Shown here: one piece after another, positions 10,145-18,536 of the stretch
How positions within the stretch are numbered: position 1 is the first letter of the stretch
Layout of the letters: each line of letters starts with the position of its first letter
NCBI RefSeq assembly: GCF_027497175.1
Contig: NZ_CP114901.1
Location: 6,262,001 to 6,326,000 of the forward strand
From: Verrucosispora sp. WMMD573
GTDB lineage: Bacteria; Actinomycetota; Actinomycetes; Mycobacteriales; Micromonosporaceae
DNA length: 64,000 nucleotides
Direction of reading: 5' to 3'
Position numbers and translations under genes: made by a program
Notes under the pieces: generated by a model
Database searches by the model: none
Told to the model about the DNA's origin: nothing
What the model saw: only the letters and a program-made list of their open reading frames with translations

Positions 10145-11125
10145 GTGCTCGCCGTACTCTGCCCCGGCCAGGGTTCCCAGAAACCCGGCTTTCTGACCCC
10201 CTGGCTCGACCTGCCCGACGCCGAGGCTCGACTGCGCTCCTGGTCCGAGCTGGCCGGCGTCGATCTGGTGCACCTCGGCACCACCGCCGACGCCGACGAG
10301 ATCCGGGACACCGCGCGCACCCAGCCGCTGCTGGTCGCCGCCGCGCTACTCGCCGCCGCGCAGCTGCCGATGCGCCAGGTCGCGGTGACCGCCGGGCACA
10401 GCGTCGGTGAACTCGGCGCGGCTGCGCTGGCCGGGGCGCTACCGGCGGAGGCGGCGATCACCCTCGCCGGCGTACGCGGCCGGGAGATGGCCGCCGCCTG
10501 CGCGCTGGAGCCGACCGGCATGGTCGCCGTGCTCGGTGGCGACGCCGACGAGGTGACCGCCGCGATCAGCGCGCACGGGCTGCACCCCGCCAACCGCAAC
10601 GGCAAGGGCCAGGTCGTCGCCGCCGGCGCGCTCGACGGGCTGGAGAAGCTGGCCGCGGAGCCACCGGAGCGGGTCCGGGTCGTCCGGTTGCAGGTGGCCG
10701 GCGCGTTCCACACCCCGTACATGGCTCCGGCGGAGGCGGCGCTGGCCACCGTCGCCGCCGGGATCACCCCGAGCGATCCGGACCGCATCCTGCTGTCCAA
10801 CCTCGACGGGACAGCTGTCGACAACGGCCGCGAGCTGCTCGAACGGCTGGTCCGCCAGGTCACCGCCCCGGTCCGCTGGGACCTGTGCATGGCCACTCTC
10901 GCCGGTCTCGGCGTGACCGGCGTGATCGAGCTGCCGCCCGCCGGCACGCTCGCCGGCCTGGTCAAGCGCGAGCTTGCCGGTGCCGGCGCGCCGGAGATCG
11001 TCACCTTGAAGACCCCGGACGACCTGCCCGCCGCCCAGGAGCTCATCGCCCGGCACGGCACGGTCAACGGAACCAGTCCGCACACGTCTCGCGACAACAC
11101 CGACGCTGGGGAGGCCTCGTCATGA
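10145..11125 (+). CDS. fabD: Malonyl-CoA:ACP transacylase
   Basis: This 326-residue enzyme transfers malonyl from CoA to acyl carrier protein for type II fatty acid synthesis. It begins MLAVLCPGQGSQKPG (GQGSQ motif at about 7-11). The nucleophilic serine is in GHSVGE near residue 86, and the catalytic histidine is in GAFHTPYM near 195. It is the first gene of the fab operon and overlaps fabH by ATGA. Family length is about 300-320 residues. Confidence 0.95.
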   Translation: MLAVLCPGQGSQKPGFLTPWLDLPDAEARLRSWSELAGVDLVHLGTTADADEIRDTARTQPLLVAAALLAAAQLPMRQVAVTAGHSVGELGAAALAGALPAEAAITLAGVRGREMAAACALEPTGMVAVLGGDADEVTAAISAHGLHPANRNGKGQVVAAGALDGLEKLAAEPPERVRVVRLQVAGAFHTPYMAPAEAALATVAAGITPSDPDRILLSNLDGTAVDNGRELLERLVRQVTAPVRWDLCMATLAGLGVTGVIELPPAGTLAGLVKRELAGAGAPEIVTLKTPDDLPAAQELIARHGTVNGTSPHTSRDNTDAGEASS

Positions 11126-12066
11126 CGGGCAGCCGGATCCTGTCCCTCGGGCACTACCAGCCGTCCCGGGTGGTGACCAACGACGAGATCGCCCAACTGG
11201 TGGAGACCAGCGACGAGTGGATCCGGGACCGGGTCGGCATCGCGACCCGCCGGATCGCCGGTGACGAGACGGTCGCCGACATGGCCGCCGCCGCGGCGGA
11301 CAAGGCCCTGGCGAACTCCGGCCTGACCGCCGCCGACATCGACCTAATCGTGGTCGCCACCTGCACCTCGATCGACCGCAGCCCGAACGTGGCCTGTCGG
11401 GTGGCCGCCAAACTGGGGATCAACGTTCCCGGGGCGTACGACGTGAACACCGCCTGCTCCGGCTTCGCGTACGCGCTGGGCACGGTCGACCACGCGATCC
11501 GCGCGGGCGCGTCCCGCAACGCCCTGGTGATCGGCGCGGAGAAGCTGTCCGACTTCACCGACTGGACCGACCGATCCACCTGCATCATCTTCGGCGACGG
11601 CGCGGGCGCGGCCGTGGTCACCGCCGCCCCCGAGGACGAGCCGGCGGGGGTCGGCCCGGTGGTGTGGGGCTCGGTGCCGGAGCGCGGCGACGCGGTACGC
11701 ATCGAGGGTTGGCGGCCGTACGTCGCCCAGGAGGGTCAGACGGTCTTCCGCTGGGCCACCACGGCGCTGGCACCGCTCGCCCTACAGGCGTGCGAACGGG
11801 CCGGTGTCGACCCGTCGGAGCTGGCCGCCTTCGTCCCGCATCAGGCCAACGCACGGATCATCGACGGCATCGCGAAGCGGCTGAACATCGGCCAGGCGAT
11901 CATCGCGAAGGACATCGTCGAATCCGGCAACACCTCCGCGGCCAGCATTCCGCTGGCCCTGTCCAAGCTGGTGGAGCGTCGCGAGGTGCCCTCGGGCGCA
12001 CCGGTGCTGCTGTTCGGCTTCGGTGGCGGCCTGACCTACGCCGGTCAGGTTGTCCGCTGCCCCTGA
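11122..12066 (+). CDS. fabH: 3-oxoacyl-ACP synthase III
   Basis: This 314-residue KAS III starts fatty acid chains by condensing acyl-CoA with malonyl-ACP. The Cys-His-Asn triad is visible: cysteine in DVNTACSGFAYAL (about 112), histidine in FVPHQANARI (about 239) and asparagine in ESGNTSAASIP (about 268). The ATG overlaps the fabD stop. In actinomycetes this enzyme usually accepts branched primers, which would fit iso/anteiso lipids, but specificity cannot be read from the sequence. Confidence 0.95.
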   Translation: MTGSRILSLGHYQPSRVVTNDEIAQLVETSDEWIRDRVGIATRRIAGDETVADMAAAAADKALANSGLTAADIDLIVVATCTSIDRSPNVACRVAAKLGINVPGAYDVNTACSGFAYALGTVDHAIRAGASRNALVIGAEKLSDFTDWTDRSTCIIFGDGAGAAVVTAAPEDEPAGVGPVVWGSVPERGDAVRIEGWRPYVAQEGQTVFRWATTALAPLALQACERAGVDPSELAAFVPHQANARIIDGIAKRLNIGQAIIAKDIVESGNTSAASIPLALSKLVERREVPSGAPVLLFGFGGGLTYAGQVVRCP

Positions 12067-12149
12067 TACCCCCACGGCGCGCGGCGCCGAGGAGCGACGG
12101 GTGGCGTCGCCGCCCCGTCGAGAGAACCCGATGAGAGGAACCAACCGCA

Positions 12150-12389
12150 ATGACCCGTGACGAGATCACCGCCGGCCTCGCCGAGATCCTCGAAGAGGTT
12201 GCCGGGGTGAACCCGGACGACGTGGCCGAGGGGAAGTCCTTCACCGACGACCTGGACGTCGACTCGCTCTCCATGGTGGAGGTCGTGGTCGCCGCCGAGG
12301 AGAAGTTCGGCGTCAAGATCCCTGACAACGAGGTGCAGAACCTCAAGACCGTCGGGGACGCCGTGAGCTACATCGAGGCGCAGTCCTGA
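12150..12389 (+). CDS. acpP: Acyl carrier protein
   Basis: This 79-residue acidic helical protein carries the growing chain on 4'-phosphopantetheine. The attachment serine is in DDLDVDSLSMVEVV, near residue 39. The helix III region KIPDNEVQNLKTVGDAVSYI is typical. It lies 83 bases after fabH and 2 bases before fabF, with GAGAGG upstream of the ATG. Confidence 0.95.
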   Translation: MTRDEITAGLAEILEEVAGVNPDDVAEGKSFTDDLDVDSLSMVEVVVAAEEKFGVKIPDNEVQNLKTVGDAVSYIEAQS

Positions 12390-12391
12390 TC

Positions 12392-13618
12392 ATGAGTCGC
12401 ATCGACGTCGTCGTCACCGGGCTCGGCGCGACCACCCCGCTGGGCGGGGACGTCGCGTCGACCTGGGACGCCATGCTCGCCGGCCGCTCCGGGGTGAGTC
12501 CGCTCGCCCAGGAGTGGGCCGCGCAACTGCCGGTCCGGATCGCCGCCCAACTCGCGGTCGATCCGGCCGGCCTGTTGGACCGGGTGAAGCTGCGCCGGTT
12601 GGACCGTTCCGAGGCGATCGCGCTGATCGCCGCCCATCAGGCATGGTCGGACTCCGGCCTGGCCGACTCCGGGCTCGACCCGGAGCGGCTCGGGGTGAGC
12701 GTCGGCTCGGGCATCGGTGGGGCGCTGACCCTGCTCGCCCAGGACGACATCCTGGAGGCGTCCGGTCCACGGCGGGTCTCCCCGCACACCATCCCGATGC
12801 TGATGCCGAACGGCCCGGCCGCCTGGGTCGGCCTGGAGTTGGGCGCCCGTGCGGGCGTGCACTCGGTGGCCAGCGCCTGCGCCACCGGCGCGGAGGCGAT
12901 CGCGCTCGGCCTGGACATGATCCGTGCCGGCCGCGCCGACGTGGTGGTGGCCGGCGGCACCGAGGCGGTCATCCACCCGCTGCCGATCGCCGGCTTCTCC
13001 TCGATGCGGGCGATGTCGACCCGCAACGACGAGCCGGAGCGGGCCTCCCGACCGTGGGACAAGGGCCGCGACGGCTTCGTGCTCGGCGAGGGCGCGGGCG
13101 TCGTCGTGCTGGAGCGCGCCGACCACGCCGCCGCCCGGGGTGCCCGGGTGTACGCGAGGCTCGCCGGGGCTGGCATCACCTCCGACGGCTTCGACATCGT
13201 CCAGCCGCACCCGGAGGGTGCCGGCGCGATCCGGGCGATCGCGAAGGCGATCTCCGACGCGGACGTGGCGAAGTCCGACATCGTCCACGTCAACGCGCAC
13301 GCCACCTCGACCCCGGTGGGCGACCTGGCGGAAATCACCGCGTTGCGGACCGCGTTGGGCGACCACCCGGTGCTCACCGCCACCAAGTCCATGTCCGGTC
13401 ACCTGCTCGGCGCGGCCGGCGCGCTGGAGTCGATCGCCACCATCCTGACGATCCGCGACAGCGTGGTGCCGCCGACGATCAACCTGGACGACCCGGACGA
13501 CGGTCTCACCCTGGAGGTGGCGGCCAACAAGGCACGGCACATGGACGTGCCCGCCGCGCTGAACAACTCGTTCGGCTTCGGCGGTCACAACGTGGCACTC
13601 GTCTTCACCCGCCCCTGA
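12392..13618 (+). CDS. fabF: 3-oxoacyl-ACP synthase II
   Basis: This 408-residue KAS II elongates acyl-ACP. The active cysteine lies in SVASACATGAEAI (about 163) and the two histidines in VNAHATSTPVGD and TKSMSGHLLGAAGA. The C-terminus ends NNSFGFGGHNVALVF as in the family. Two bases separate it from acpP. It is the last gene of the operon and is followed by a TTGATCATGA hairpin. Confidence 0.95.
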   Translation: MSRIDVVVTGLGATTPLGGDVASTWDAMLAGRSGVSPLAQEWAAQLPVRIAAQLAVDPAGLLDRVKLRRLDRSEAIALIAAHQAWSDSGLADSGLDPERLGVSVGSGIGGALTLLAQDDILEASGPRRVSPHTIPMLMPNGPAAWVGLELGARAGVHSVASACATGAEAIALGLDMIRAGRADVVVAGGTEAVIHPLPIAGFSSMRAMSTRNDEPERASRPWDKGRDGFVLGEGAGVVVLERADHAAARGARVYARLAGAGITSDGFDIVQPHPEGAGAIRAIAKAISDADVAKSDIVHVNAHATSTPVGDLAEITALRTALGDHPVLTATKSMSGHLLGAAGALESIATILTIRDSVVPPTINLDDPDDGLTLEVAANKARHMDVPAALNNSFGFGGHNVALVFTRP

Positions 13619-13648
13619 GCCGCCCCCCTCACCCCCCTCAGCCCTTGC

Positions 13649-13705
13649 TGATCATGAGGTTAGCGGCAGTTTGAAGATCAACTATTGCCGCTAACCTCAT
13701 GATCA
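13649..13705. repeat. TTGATCATGA-type intergenic hairpin
   Basis: Perfect 20-base arms (TGATCATGAGGTTAGCGGCA at 13649-13668 and its complement at 13686-13705) enclose a 17-base loop containing GATCAA. The element lies between the converging fabF and GH3 genes. C-rich sequence (13620-13643) precedes it, and a G-rich tract (13721-13752) follows and runs into the GH3 stop. It may act as a two-way terminator. Confidence 0.8.
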
Positions 13706-13728
13706 ACTGTGCAGGAGCGCGGGTGGGG

Positions 13729-15462
13729 TCAGGCTGGGCAGGTGGTGGGGGGTAGGCCGGGGACCTTGACCGGGGAGCGGCCCGTCGGGCGGGCCTTGCC
13801 GGCAAGCACCTCGGCCAGCGCGGTCATCGAGGCTCGGCTCGACGAGTAGGTGGCCAGCAGCGTGGCCGACTTCGCCTTGGCCAGCACGTACGGGGTGTCC
13901 ATAGCGACCGTGACCGCCGCGTCGGCCCGCAGGTCCTGCGAGCCGTCGCCGTAGCCGACCAGATGCACGACGGTGCCACCGCTGGGCACCACCTTCACGC
14001 CGGCCGAGGTCAGCGCCTCGGTCAACACCGCCCGGGTGTGCGCCCGCCCGCCCGACGAGGTGACGGTCACCGGACCACCGACGCCGGTGGTGTCGCACCG
14101 GCCGCGCAGCACGGACACCGCGCCGGCGGCCAGCGCGTCGACCGCCTCGCGGTGCGCCGGTGCGCTCAGCACGGACAACTCCGGTGCGGATCGGTCGCCC
14201 AGGGTGAACTTCATGGTCAGCACGCGGGTGGCCGCCTCGACCAGCCGGCTGCGGGGCAGCGTGCCGTCGCGCAACGCGGTCAGCAGCCCCTCGTACGCCT
14301 GGCCGACGTGCGGCGGCATGAGGATCAGGTCGTTGCCGGCCTTCAGCGCCCGCACCGCCGCCTCACCGGGCGGAAAGCGCCGGGCCGGCGGCATGTTCAT
14401 CCCATCGGTGATCACCACACCCTGGAAGCCGAGTTCCCCACGCAGCACCTCGGTGAGCAGCTTGTACGAGAACGTGGCGGCCACCCCCGGGTCGATCGAG
14501 CGCACGTCGAGGTGGGCGGACATCACGGCGAGCGCGCCGGCCTCGATGCCGGCGGTGAACGGCGGCCACGCCTCGGCTGCCAGCTTGCTGCGGGACTGGG
14601 CCAGTTGGGGCAGATCCTTGTGCGAGTCGACGGCGCTGTGGCCGTGGCCCGGAAAGTGCTTGAGGGTCGCGGCCACTCCGGCGCTCTGCAACCCGCGTAC
14701 CGCGCCGCCGACCTGGTCGGCCGCCTGCTGGGGATCCGCGCCGAACGAGCGGGACCCGATCACGGTGCTGCGGGTCACCAGCACGTCGGCCACCGGCGCG
14801 AAGTCGACGTTGATGCCCATGGCGGTCAGCTCGGTGCCGGCGGCCCGCCACGCGGCCTCGGTCAGGTCCGGGTCACCGGCGGCGCCGGCGCCGAGCGCGC
14901 TCGGCAACATGGTGACCCCGTCGGTGATCCGGGTGACCACTCCGTACTCCTGGTCGGTGCCGATCAGGAAGGGTGCCGCGCCGGCAGGCAGCCGCCCGGC
15001 GGCCTCGCGCAGCCCGGTGGTGAGCCTGCGGACCTGCTTCGGGTTGTCGACGTTCGTGGTCTCCTGGTTGCCCTGGGTGGGATCGTCCGCGCTGAAGCCC
15101 ACCAGGATCAGCCCGCCCAGGCGGTACTTCTCGACCATGTCGGCGGGTGTGTCCACTCCGGCCAGCGCCCGGTTACCGGCCGCCGAACCGGTCGACACCT
15201 TCGTCGCGTGGTCGCCGTACGCGTACGGCATCAGCACCTGGCCGACCAGGTCCTCGTCGGCGAGTTCGGCGACGAGGGCGGCGGCCCGGGTGGCCGGGTC
15301 CTCGGGTGGGGCGCTCGACGGCGGCGCGGGCTCCGTGACCGGGGTCGAGGCGGGGCCCGCCGAGGGGCGTTGGCCGGCCTCGGAACAGCCGGCGACTAGC
15401 AGCGCGGTCACCAGGACGAGCGCGGTGGCGACGCGCCGAGGGGTAGTCGACACGCGGACCAT
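13729..15462 (-). CDS. GH3 family lipoprotein, NagZ-like beta-N-acetylhexosaminidase
   Basis: This 577-residue protein has a lipoprotein signal (lipobox LLVAGC, Cys at about 26) and a Pro/Ser-rich linker, then a GH3 domain. The NagZ signature KHFPGHGHSAVDSHKDLP is present with the His/Asp pair used as acid/base. The nucleophile aspartate is probably in VVITDGMNM. A C-terminal GH3 (alpha/beta) domain follows. Placed outside the membrane, it should trim N-acetylglucosamine from muropeptides or chitin-type oligomers. The start is either this ATG or a GTG nine bases inside; both keep the lipobox. It converges on fabF. Confidence 0.88.
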   Translation of the reverse strand: MVRVSTTPRRVATALVLVTALLVAGCSEAGQRPSAGPASTPVTEPAPPSSAPPEDPATRAAALVAELADEDLVGQVLMPYAYGDHATKVSTGSAAGNRALAGVDTPADMVEKYRLGGLILVGFSADDPTQGNQETTNVDNPKQVRRLTTGLREAAGRLPAGAAPFLIGTDQEYGVVTRITDGVTMLPSALGAGAAGDPDLTEAAWRAAGTELTAMGINVDFAPVADVLVTRSTVIGSRSFGADPQQAADQVGGAVRGLQSAGVAATLKHFPGHGHSAVDSHKDLPQLAQSRSKLAAEAWPPFTAGIEAGALAVMSAHLDVRSIDPGVAATFSYKLLTEVLRGELGFQGVVITDGMNMPPARRFPPGEAAVRALKAGNDLILMPPHVGQAYEGLLTALRDGTLPRSRLVEAATRVLTMKFTLGDRSAPELSVLSAPAHREAVDALAAGAVSVLRGRCDTTGVGGPVTVTSSGGRAHTRAVLTEALTSAGVKVVPSGGTVVHLVGYGDGSQDLRADAAVTVAMDTPYVLAKAKSATLLATYSSSRASMTALAEVLAGKARPTGRSPVKVPGLPPTTCPA

Positions 15463-15513
15463 CCCACCAGTTCACCGCGTACCGGGCAACTTGACCTCTG
15501 CCCACGCGCCCGG

Positions 15514-16005
15514 TCAGCCGACCCGGGTGAGCAGGGTCACCGGTGCGCCGTCCCCGGCGTGGCGGTACGGCTCCAGTTCGGCGTCCCACGCGGTGCCGAG
15601 CGCCTTGTCGAGGGCGTGCGCCAGGGCCTCCGGCGCCCGTGCGCCGGCCATGATGCTGCGCAGCCGATCCTCGCCGAGCTGAATGTCCCCGGCGGCGCCC
15701 ACGGTCGCCCGGAACAGGCCCCGGCCCGGCACGTGCATGAAGCGCTCGCCGTCGACCCCGGGACTGGGCTCCTCGGTGACCTCGAAACGGATCATGGGCC
15801 ACTGCCGGAGGGCAGCGGCCAACTCGGCGCCCGTTCCCGGGCTACCGGACCACCCGCACTCGGCCCGGCGGGCGCCGGGATCGACGGGCTGAGCCGTCCA
15901 CTGCAGGTTGACCGGCGCGGCGAGGACGCGCGCGATCGCCCACTCGACGTGCGAGCACACGGCGAGCGGGGTCGAGTGGACGTATACGACGCCACGCGTT
16001 GGCAC
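15514..16005 (-). CDS. DUF3145 family protein
   Basis: This 163-residue protein begins MPTRGVVYVHSTPLAVCSHVEWAIARVL, the hallmark of DUF3145, a family found almost only in actinobacteria. The rest (PVNLQWTAQP, GELAAALR-type segment, RSIMAGARAPEAL) fits the family over its full length. Its function is unknown. GGGAGG lies correctly upstream of the GTG. It is 52 bases upstream of the GH3 start on the same strand and may share a transcript. Confidence 0.88.
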   Translation of the reverse strand: MPTRGVVYVHSTPLAVCSHVEWAIARVLAAPVNLQWTAQPVDPGARRAECGWSGSPGTGAELAAALRQWPMIRFEVTEEPSPGVDGERFMHVPGRGLFRATVGAAGDIQLGEDRLRSIMAGARAPEALAHALDKALGTAWDAELEPYRHAGDGAPVTLLTRVG

Positions 16006-16310
16006 GGTGACCTCCCGGAGTGCGAGGTGCGTCTTCCCCTACGACCTCGCCCGATCCGGGCTTGTGGAACACATGATGACTGCTGTGACGGATGGTACGC
16101 CAGGGAATCGGAAAATCCGCCGCCCGGAATACCCGGACAGGTGATCGGGGTTCCACCTCGTGACGCCGCGATGACCAGCCGGCATCGTGGGTCGTGTACA
16201 GTTCCATCGGCGGCCTGTGCCGCGTAAGCCTCCGCGGGTCTCGCCTTCCACGGCGCCCGCAACAGCCCCCGGACGTTCCGTCCTCCGTACGTCTTGCAAG
16301 GAGTACCTCC
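16006..16310. other. Divergent intergenic region
   Basis: The gap is 305 bases between the divergent DUF3145 gene and the 109-residue gene at 16311. It must hold both promoters. The segment 16095-16125 is the least GC-rich. I see no strong -35/-10 pair, repeat or additional gene. Confidence 0.4.
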
Positions 16311-16640
16311 GTGGCGAGCAACACCTCTAAGACCGCGCGCGCGTCAGTCCGGGCCGGCCAGGCTGGCCAGGGTGGCGCCCTCAGCGTGCTGGGCGAGTTC
16401 AAGTACGTCATCCCGCTCAACGGCGGCAAGCACGCCTACGTGCGGAACCTCACCAACGGCAAGACGGCGCACCTGCGCACCGACTCCGAGGCTTTCGTCG
16501 AGGAGATCCGGGTGCTGGCCGCCGCCGGTCACGCCGCCAAGATCCGCGCCGAGCTCAACGGTCTCAACGCCGCCCACCCGGGCGACGGCTGGGACGCCAC
16601 CGAGAAGCGCCTGGTCGAGGCCGGCGTCTTCGAGGCCTGA
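16311..16640 (+). CDS. Small conserved hypothetical protein
   Basis: This 109-residue protein has an Ala/Gly-rich start (ASNTSKTARASVRAG), a beta-strand region (FKYVIPLNGGKHAYVRNLTN) and two helical stretches (EAFVEEIRVLAAAGHAAKIR, KRLVEAGVF). AAGGAG is placed seven bases before the GTG, which fixes the start. No signal peptide or membrane segment is present. The composition and clear start make it a real gene, but I do not recognise a function. Confidence 0.75.
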   Translation: MASNTSKTARASVRAGQAGQGGALSVLGEFKYVIPLNGGKHAYVRNLTNGKTAHLRTDSEAFVEEIRVLAAAGHAAKIRAELNGLNAAHPGDGWDATEKRLVEAGVFEA

Positions 16641-16678
16641 TCGGCCGAGGGCCACGGTGCCCTCTCCGTACCACCTGT

Positions 16679-16711
16679 GAACGCCCGTCGGGTCTCGCCC
16701 GGCGGGCGTTC
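16679..16711. terminator. Hairpin between convergent genes
   Basis: Nine-base arms (GAACGCCCG at 16679, CGGGCGTTC at 16703) plus an inner CGGG/CCCG stem form a strong hairpin between the 109-residue gene and the carbonic anhydrase gene. Confidence 0.6.
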
Positions 16712-16717
16712 GCCGTC

Positions 16718-17374
16718 TCACGCCCGTTCCGGCGGGTCCAGCAGGGCGACCTCGCCGGTGCCAAGGTCGTAGACGGCGCCGGTGACGGCGACCCGGCCGG
16801 TGGCGACCGGCGGCGCCAGCCTCGGGTCGGCGCGCAGCGCGGCCACGGTACGGACCACGTGCCGGCGGACCGCGAGGGGCAGCAGGTTCGGTTCGTCCAG
16901 CCCCGCCTCGGTGACCGCCGGCGCGATCCGGTCGACCAGATGGGCCAACGCGCCACCCGGACGCCGGCCGGTACGCAGCGACTCCGCGGTCGCCTGCACC
17001 GCGCCACACCGCTCGTGGCCCAGCACCATCACCAGCGGCACGCCCAACACCTCGACCACGTACTCGATCGAGCCCAGCACCGCCCGGTCCAGCACCTGCC
17101 CTGCCGTGCGGATGACACAGATCGAGCCGAAGGTCTGGTCGAAGATCGCCTCCAACGGCACCCGCGAGTCGATGCAGCCCAGCACCACGGCGTACGGCTG
17201 CTGGTCGCCGGAGGCGGTCGCGGCCGCCGCGGTCACGTCGTGACCGTGCACCGGCTGTCCGCTGACGAAGCGCCGGTTGCCGGCGAGCAACTCGGCCAGA
17301 GCCGCGCGTGGCGTGCCCGCACGGGCCTGACCGGCCAGCGCGGAGCCGGCGGGTACGCCCTCCGTGGTTGCCAT
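16718..17374 (-). CDS. Beta-class carbonic anhydrase
   Basis: This 218-residue enzyme interconverts CO2 and bicarbonate in the cytoplasm. The zinc ligands are visible as CIDSR (Cys with the Asp-Arg dyad) and HERC (His and Cys). The segment VVLGCIDSRVPLE and the later VLGHERCGAVQA are typical of the family. The ATG at 17374 is preferred; upstream sequence in frame is Arg-rich and not conserved. It may supply bicarbonate for acyl-CoA carboxylation, but it is not linked in an operon. Confidence 0.92.
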   Translation of the reverse strand: MATTEGVPAGSALAGQARAGTPRAALAELLAGNRRFVSGQPVHGHDVTAAAATASGDQQPYAVVLGCIDSRVPLEAIFDQTFGSICVIRTAGQVLDRAVLGSIEYVVEVLGVPLVMVLGHERCGAVQATAESLRTGRRPGGALAHLVDRIAPAVTEAGLDEPNLLPLAVRRHVVRTVAALRADPRLAPPVATGRVAVTGAVYDLGTGEVALLDPPERA

Positions 17375-17522
17375 GTCCTCAGCCTGGCCGGGCCGTCGCC
17401 CGGGCGGAGCCGATCGACGAGATCTTCTCAACACCCCGGTTGGCGTGTTGTCATGACGGGTAGCCGGTGTTACCACCGGGTATCCCCGGTGTTACGCATC
17501 CGTGCGCCGTGGGGAGGTGGCG

Positions 17523-18446
17523 ATGCCGGAGCCGACCGAGGTACGGCTGGGCGACGACGTACGCCTGCACGTGGAGACCGCCGGCCCGACCGACGCCGAG
17601 GTGACCGCCGTGCTGCTGCACGGCTGGACCCTGGACGGGCGCAGTTGGCACCGGCAGCTGACCGCCCTCCGCGAGACGTTCGGTTCGGTCCGGGTGGTCA
17701 CCTACGACGCGCGTGGACACGGCCGGTCCAGCTGCATGGCGCTGCCCACGGCCACGCTGGCCCAGTTGGGCGACGACCTGGCCGCGGTGCTGGACGCGGT
17801 GGCGCCCACCGGTCCGGTGGTGTTGGTCGGTCACTCGATGGGCGGCATGACGATCATGGAGTACGCGCACCGCCACCCGGACCACTTCTCCCGACGCACC
17901 GCCGGTCTGGTCTTCGTCTCCACCACGGCCGAGGGGCACACCCACACCGTCTACGGCCTCTCTCCCCGAATCGCCCGGATCATCCGACTTGCGGAAACCA
18001 CCGGCGCCGGGGTTCTCGCCCGCTGTGGCGCCTGGCGACCGCCCCGAGCCCTGCTGCGCGCGCTCCGCCCGAGCATCCGGTGGATGCTGTTCGGGGACCG
18101 TTGCGACGCCACGGACATCCGGCTGGTCACCTCGGCGGTGGCCCGGGCCTCGCTGCGGTCGATCGGCGGGTTCCGCGCCTCCATCGGCACCCAGCACCGG
18201 CTGGCCACGCTCACCGCGCTGGCTCACCTGCCGGCGGCGGCGCTGGTCGGCGACCGGGACCGGCTCACCCCGCCGCCGTGCGCGGAGTCGATCGCCGCCG
18301 CGTTGCCCGCCACCGAGCTGACCGTCTGTCCCGGTGCCGGGCACATGCTGATGATGGAGCGGCCCGAGGAGGTCAACGCCGCCCTGGCCGGCGTGTTGCG
18401 CCGGGTCCTGGATGACCTCCCGGCCCGACAGCACGTCCGCCCCTGA
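17523..18446 (+). CDS. Alpha/beta hydrolase
   Basis: This 307-residue alpha/beta hydrolase has the nucleophile elbow VGHSMGGM, an acidic residue in GDRDRLTPP and the catalytic histidine in PGAGHMLMME. The oxyanion region is LLHGWTLDGRSW. A cap region lies between about residues 140 and 210. GGGAGG precedes the ATG at 17523. The substrate is unknown. It is divergent from the carbonic anhydrase and followed 90 bases later by the HelD gene. Confidence 0.87.
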   Translation: MPEPTEVRLGDDVRLHVETAGPTDAEVTAVLLHGWTLDGRSWHRQLTALRETFGSVRVVTYDARGHGRSSCMALPTATLAQLGDDLAAVLDAVAPTGPVVLVGHSMGGMTIMEYAHRHPDHFSRRTAGLVFVSTTAEGHTHTVYGLSPRIARIIRLAETTGAGVLARCGAWRPPRALLRALRPSIRWMLFGDRCDATDIRLVTSAVARASLRSIGGFRASIGTQHRLATLTALAHLPAAALVGDRDRLTPPPCAESIAAALPATELTVCPGAGHMLMMERPEEVNAALAGVLRRVLDDLPARQHVRP

Positions 18447-18536
18447 CGGTGCCCCGCCCAGTGCCGTTCCGGCCAGGTCGGGCGCGGGGCGTAATCTCGT
18501 GCGGTTGGCCGGGCGGCGTCACGAGGAGAGCGAGCG

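Noticed and set aside
12386..12397. CTGATCATGAGT at the fabF start resembles the hairpin end motif
   Set aside because: There is no partner arm nearby and the bases are explained by the acpP stop and fabF start.
13963..15682. Long plus-strand frames opposite the GH3 and DUF3145 genes
   Set aside because: They are antisense shadows caused by high GC; the minus-strand genes have motifs and start signals.
16293..16300. CTTGCAAG near the 109-residue gene as a MalR-type site
   Set aside because: It is a single palindromic octamer that overlaps the ribosome binding site; no paired repeat.
18447..18536. Rifamycin-associated element before the HelD gene
   Set aside because: No palindromic element of that type is seen in the 90-base gap.
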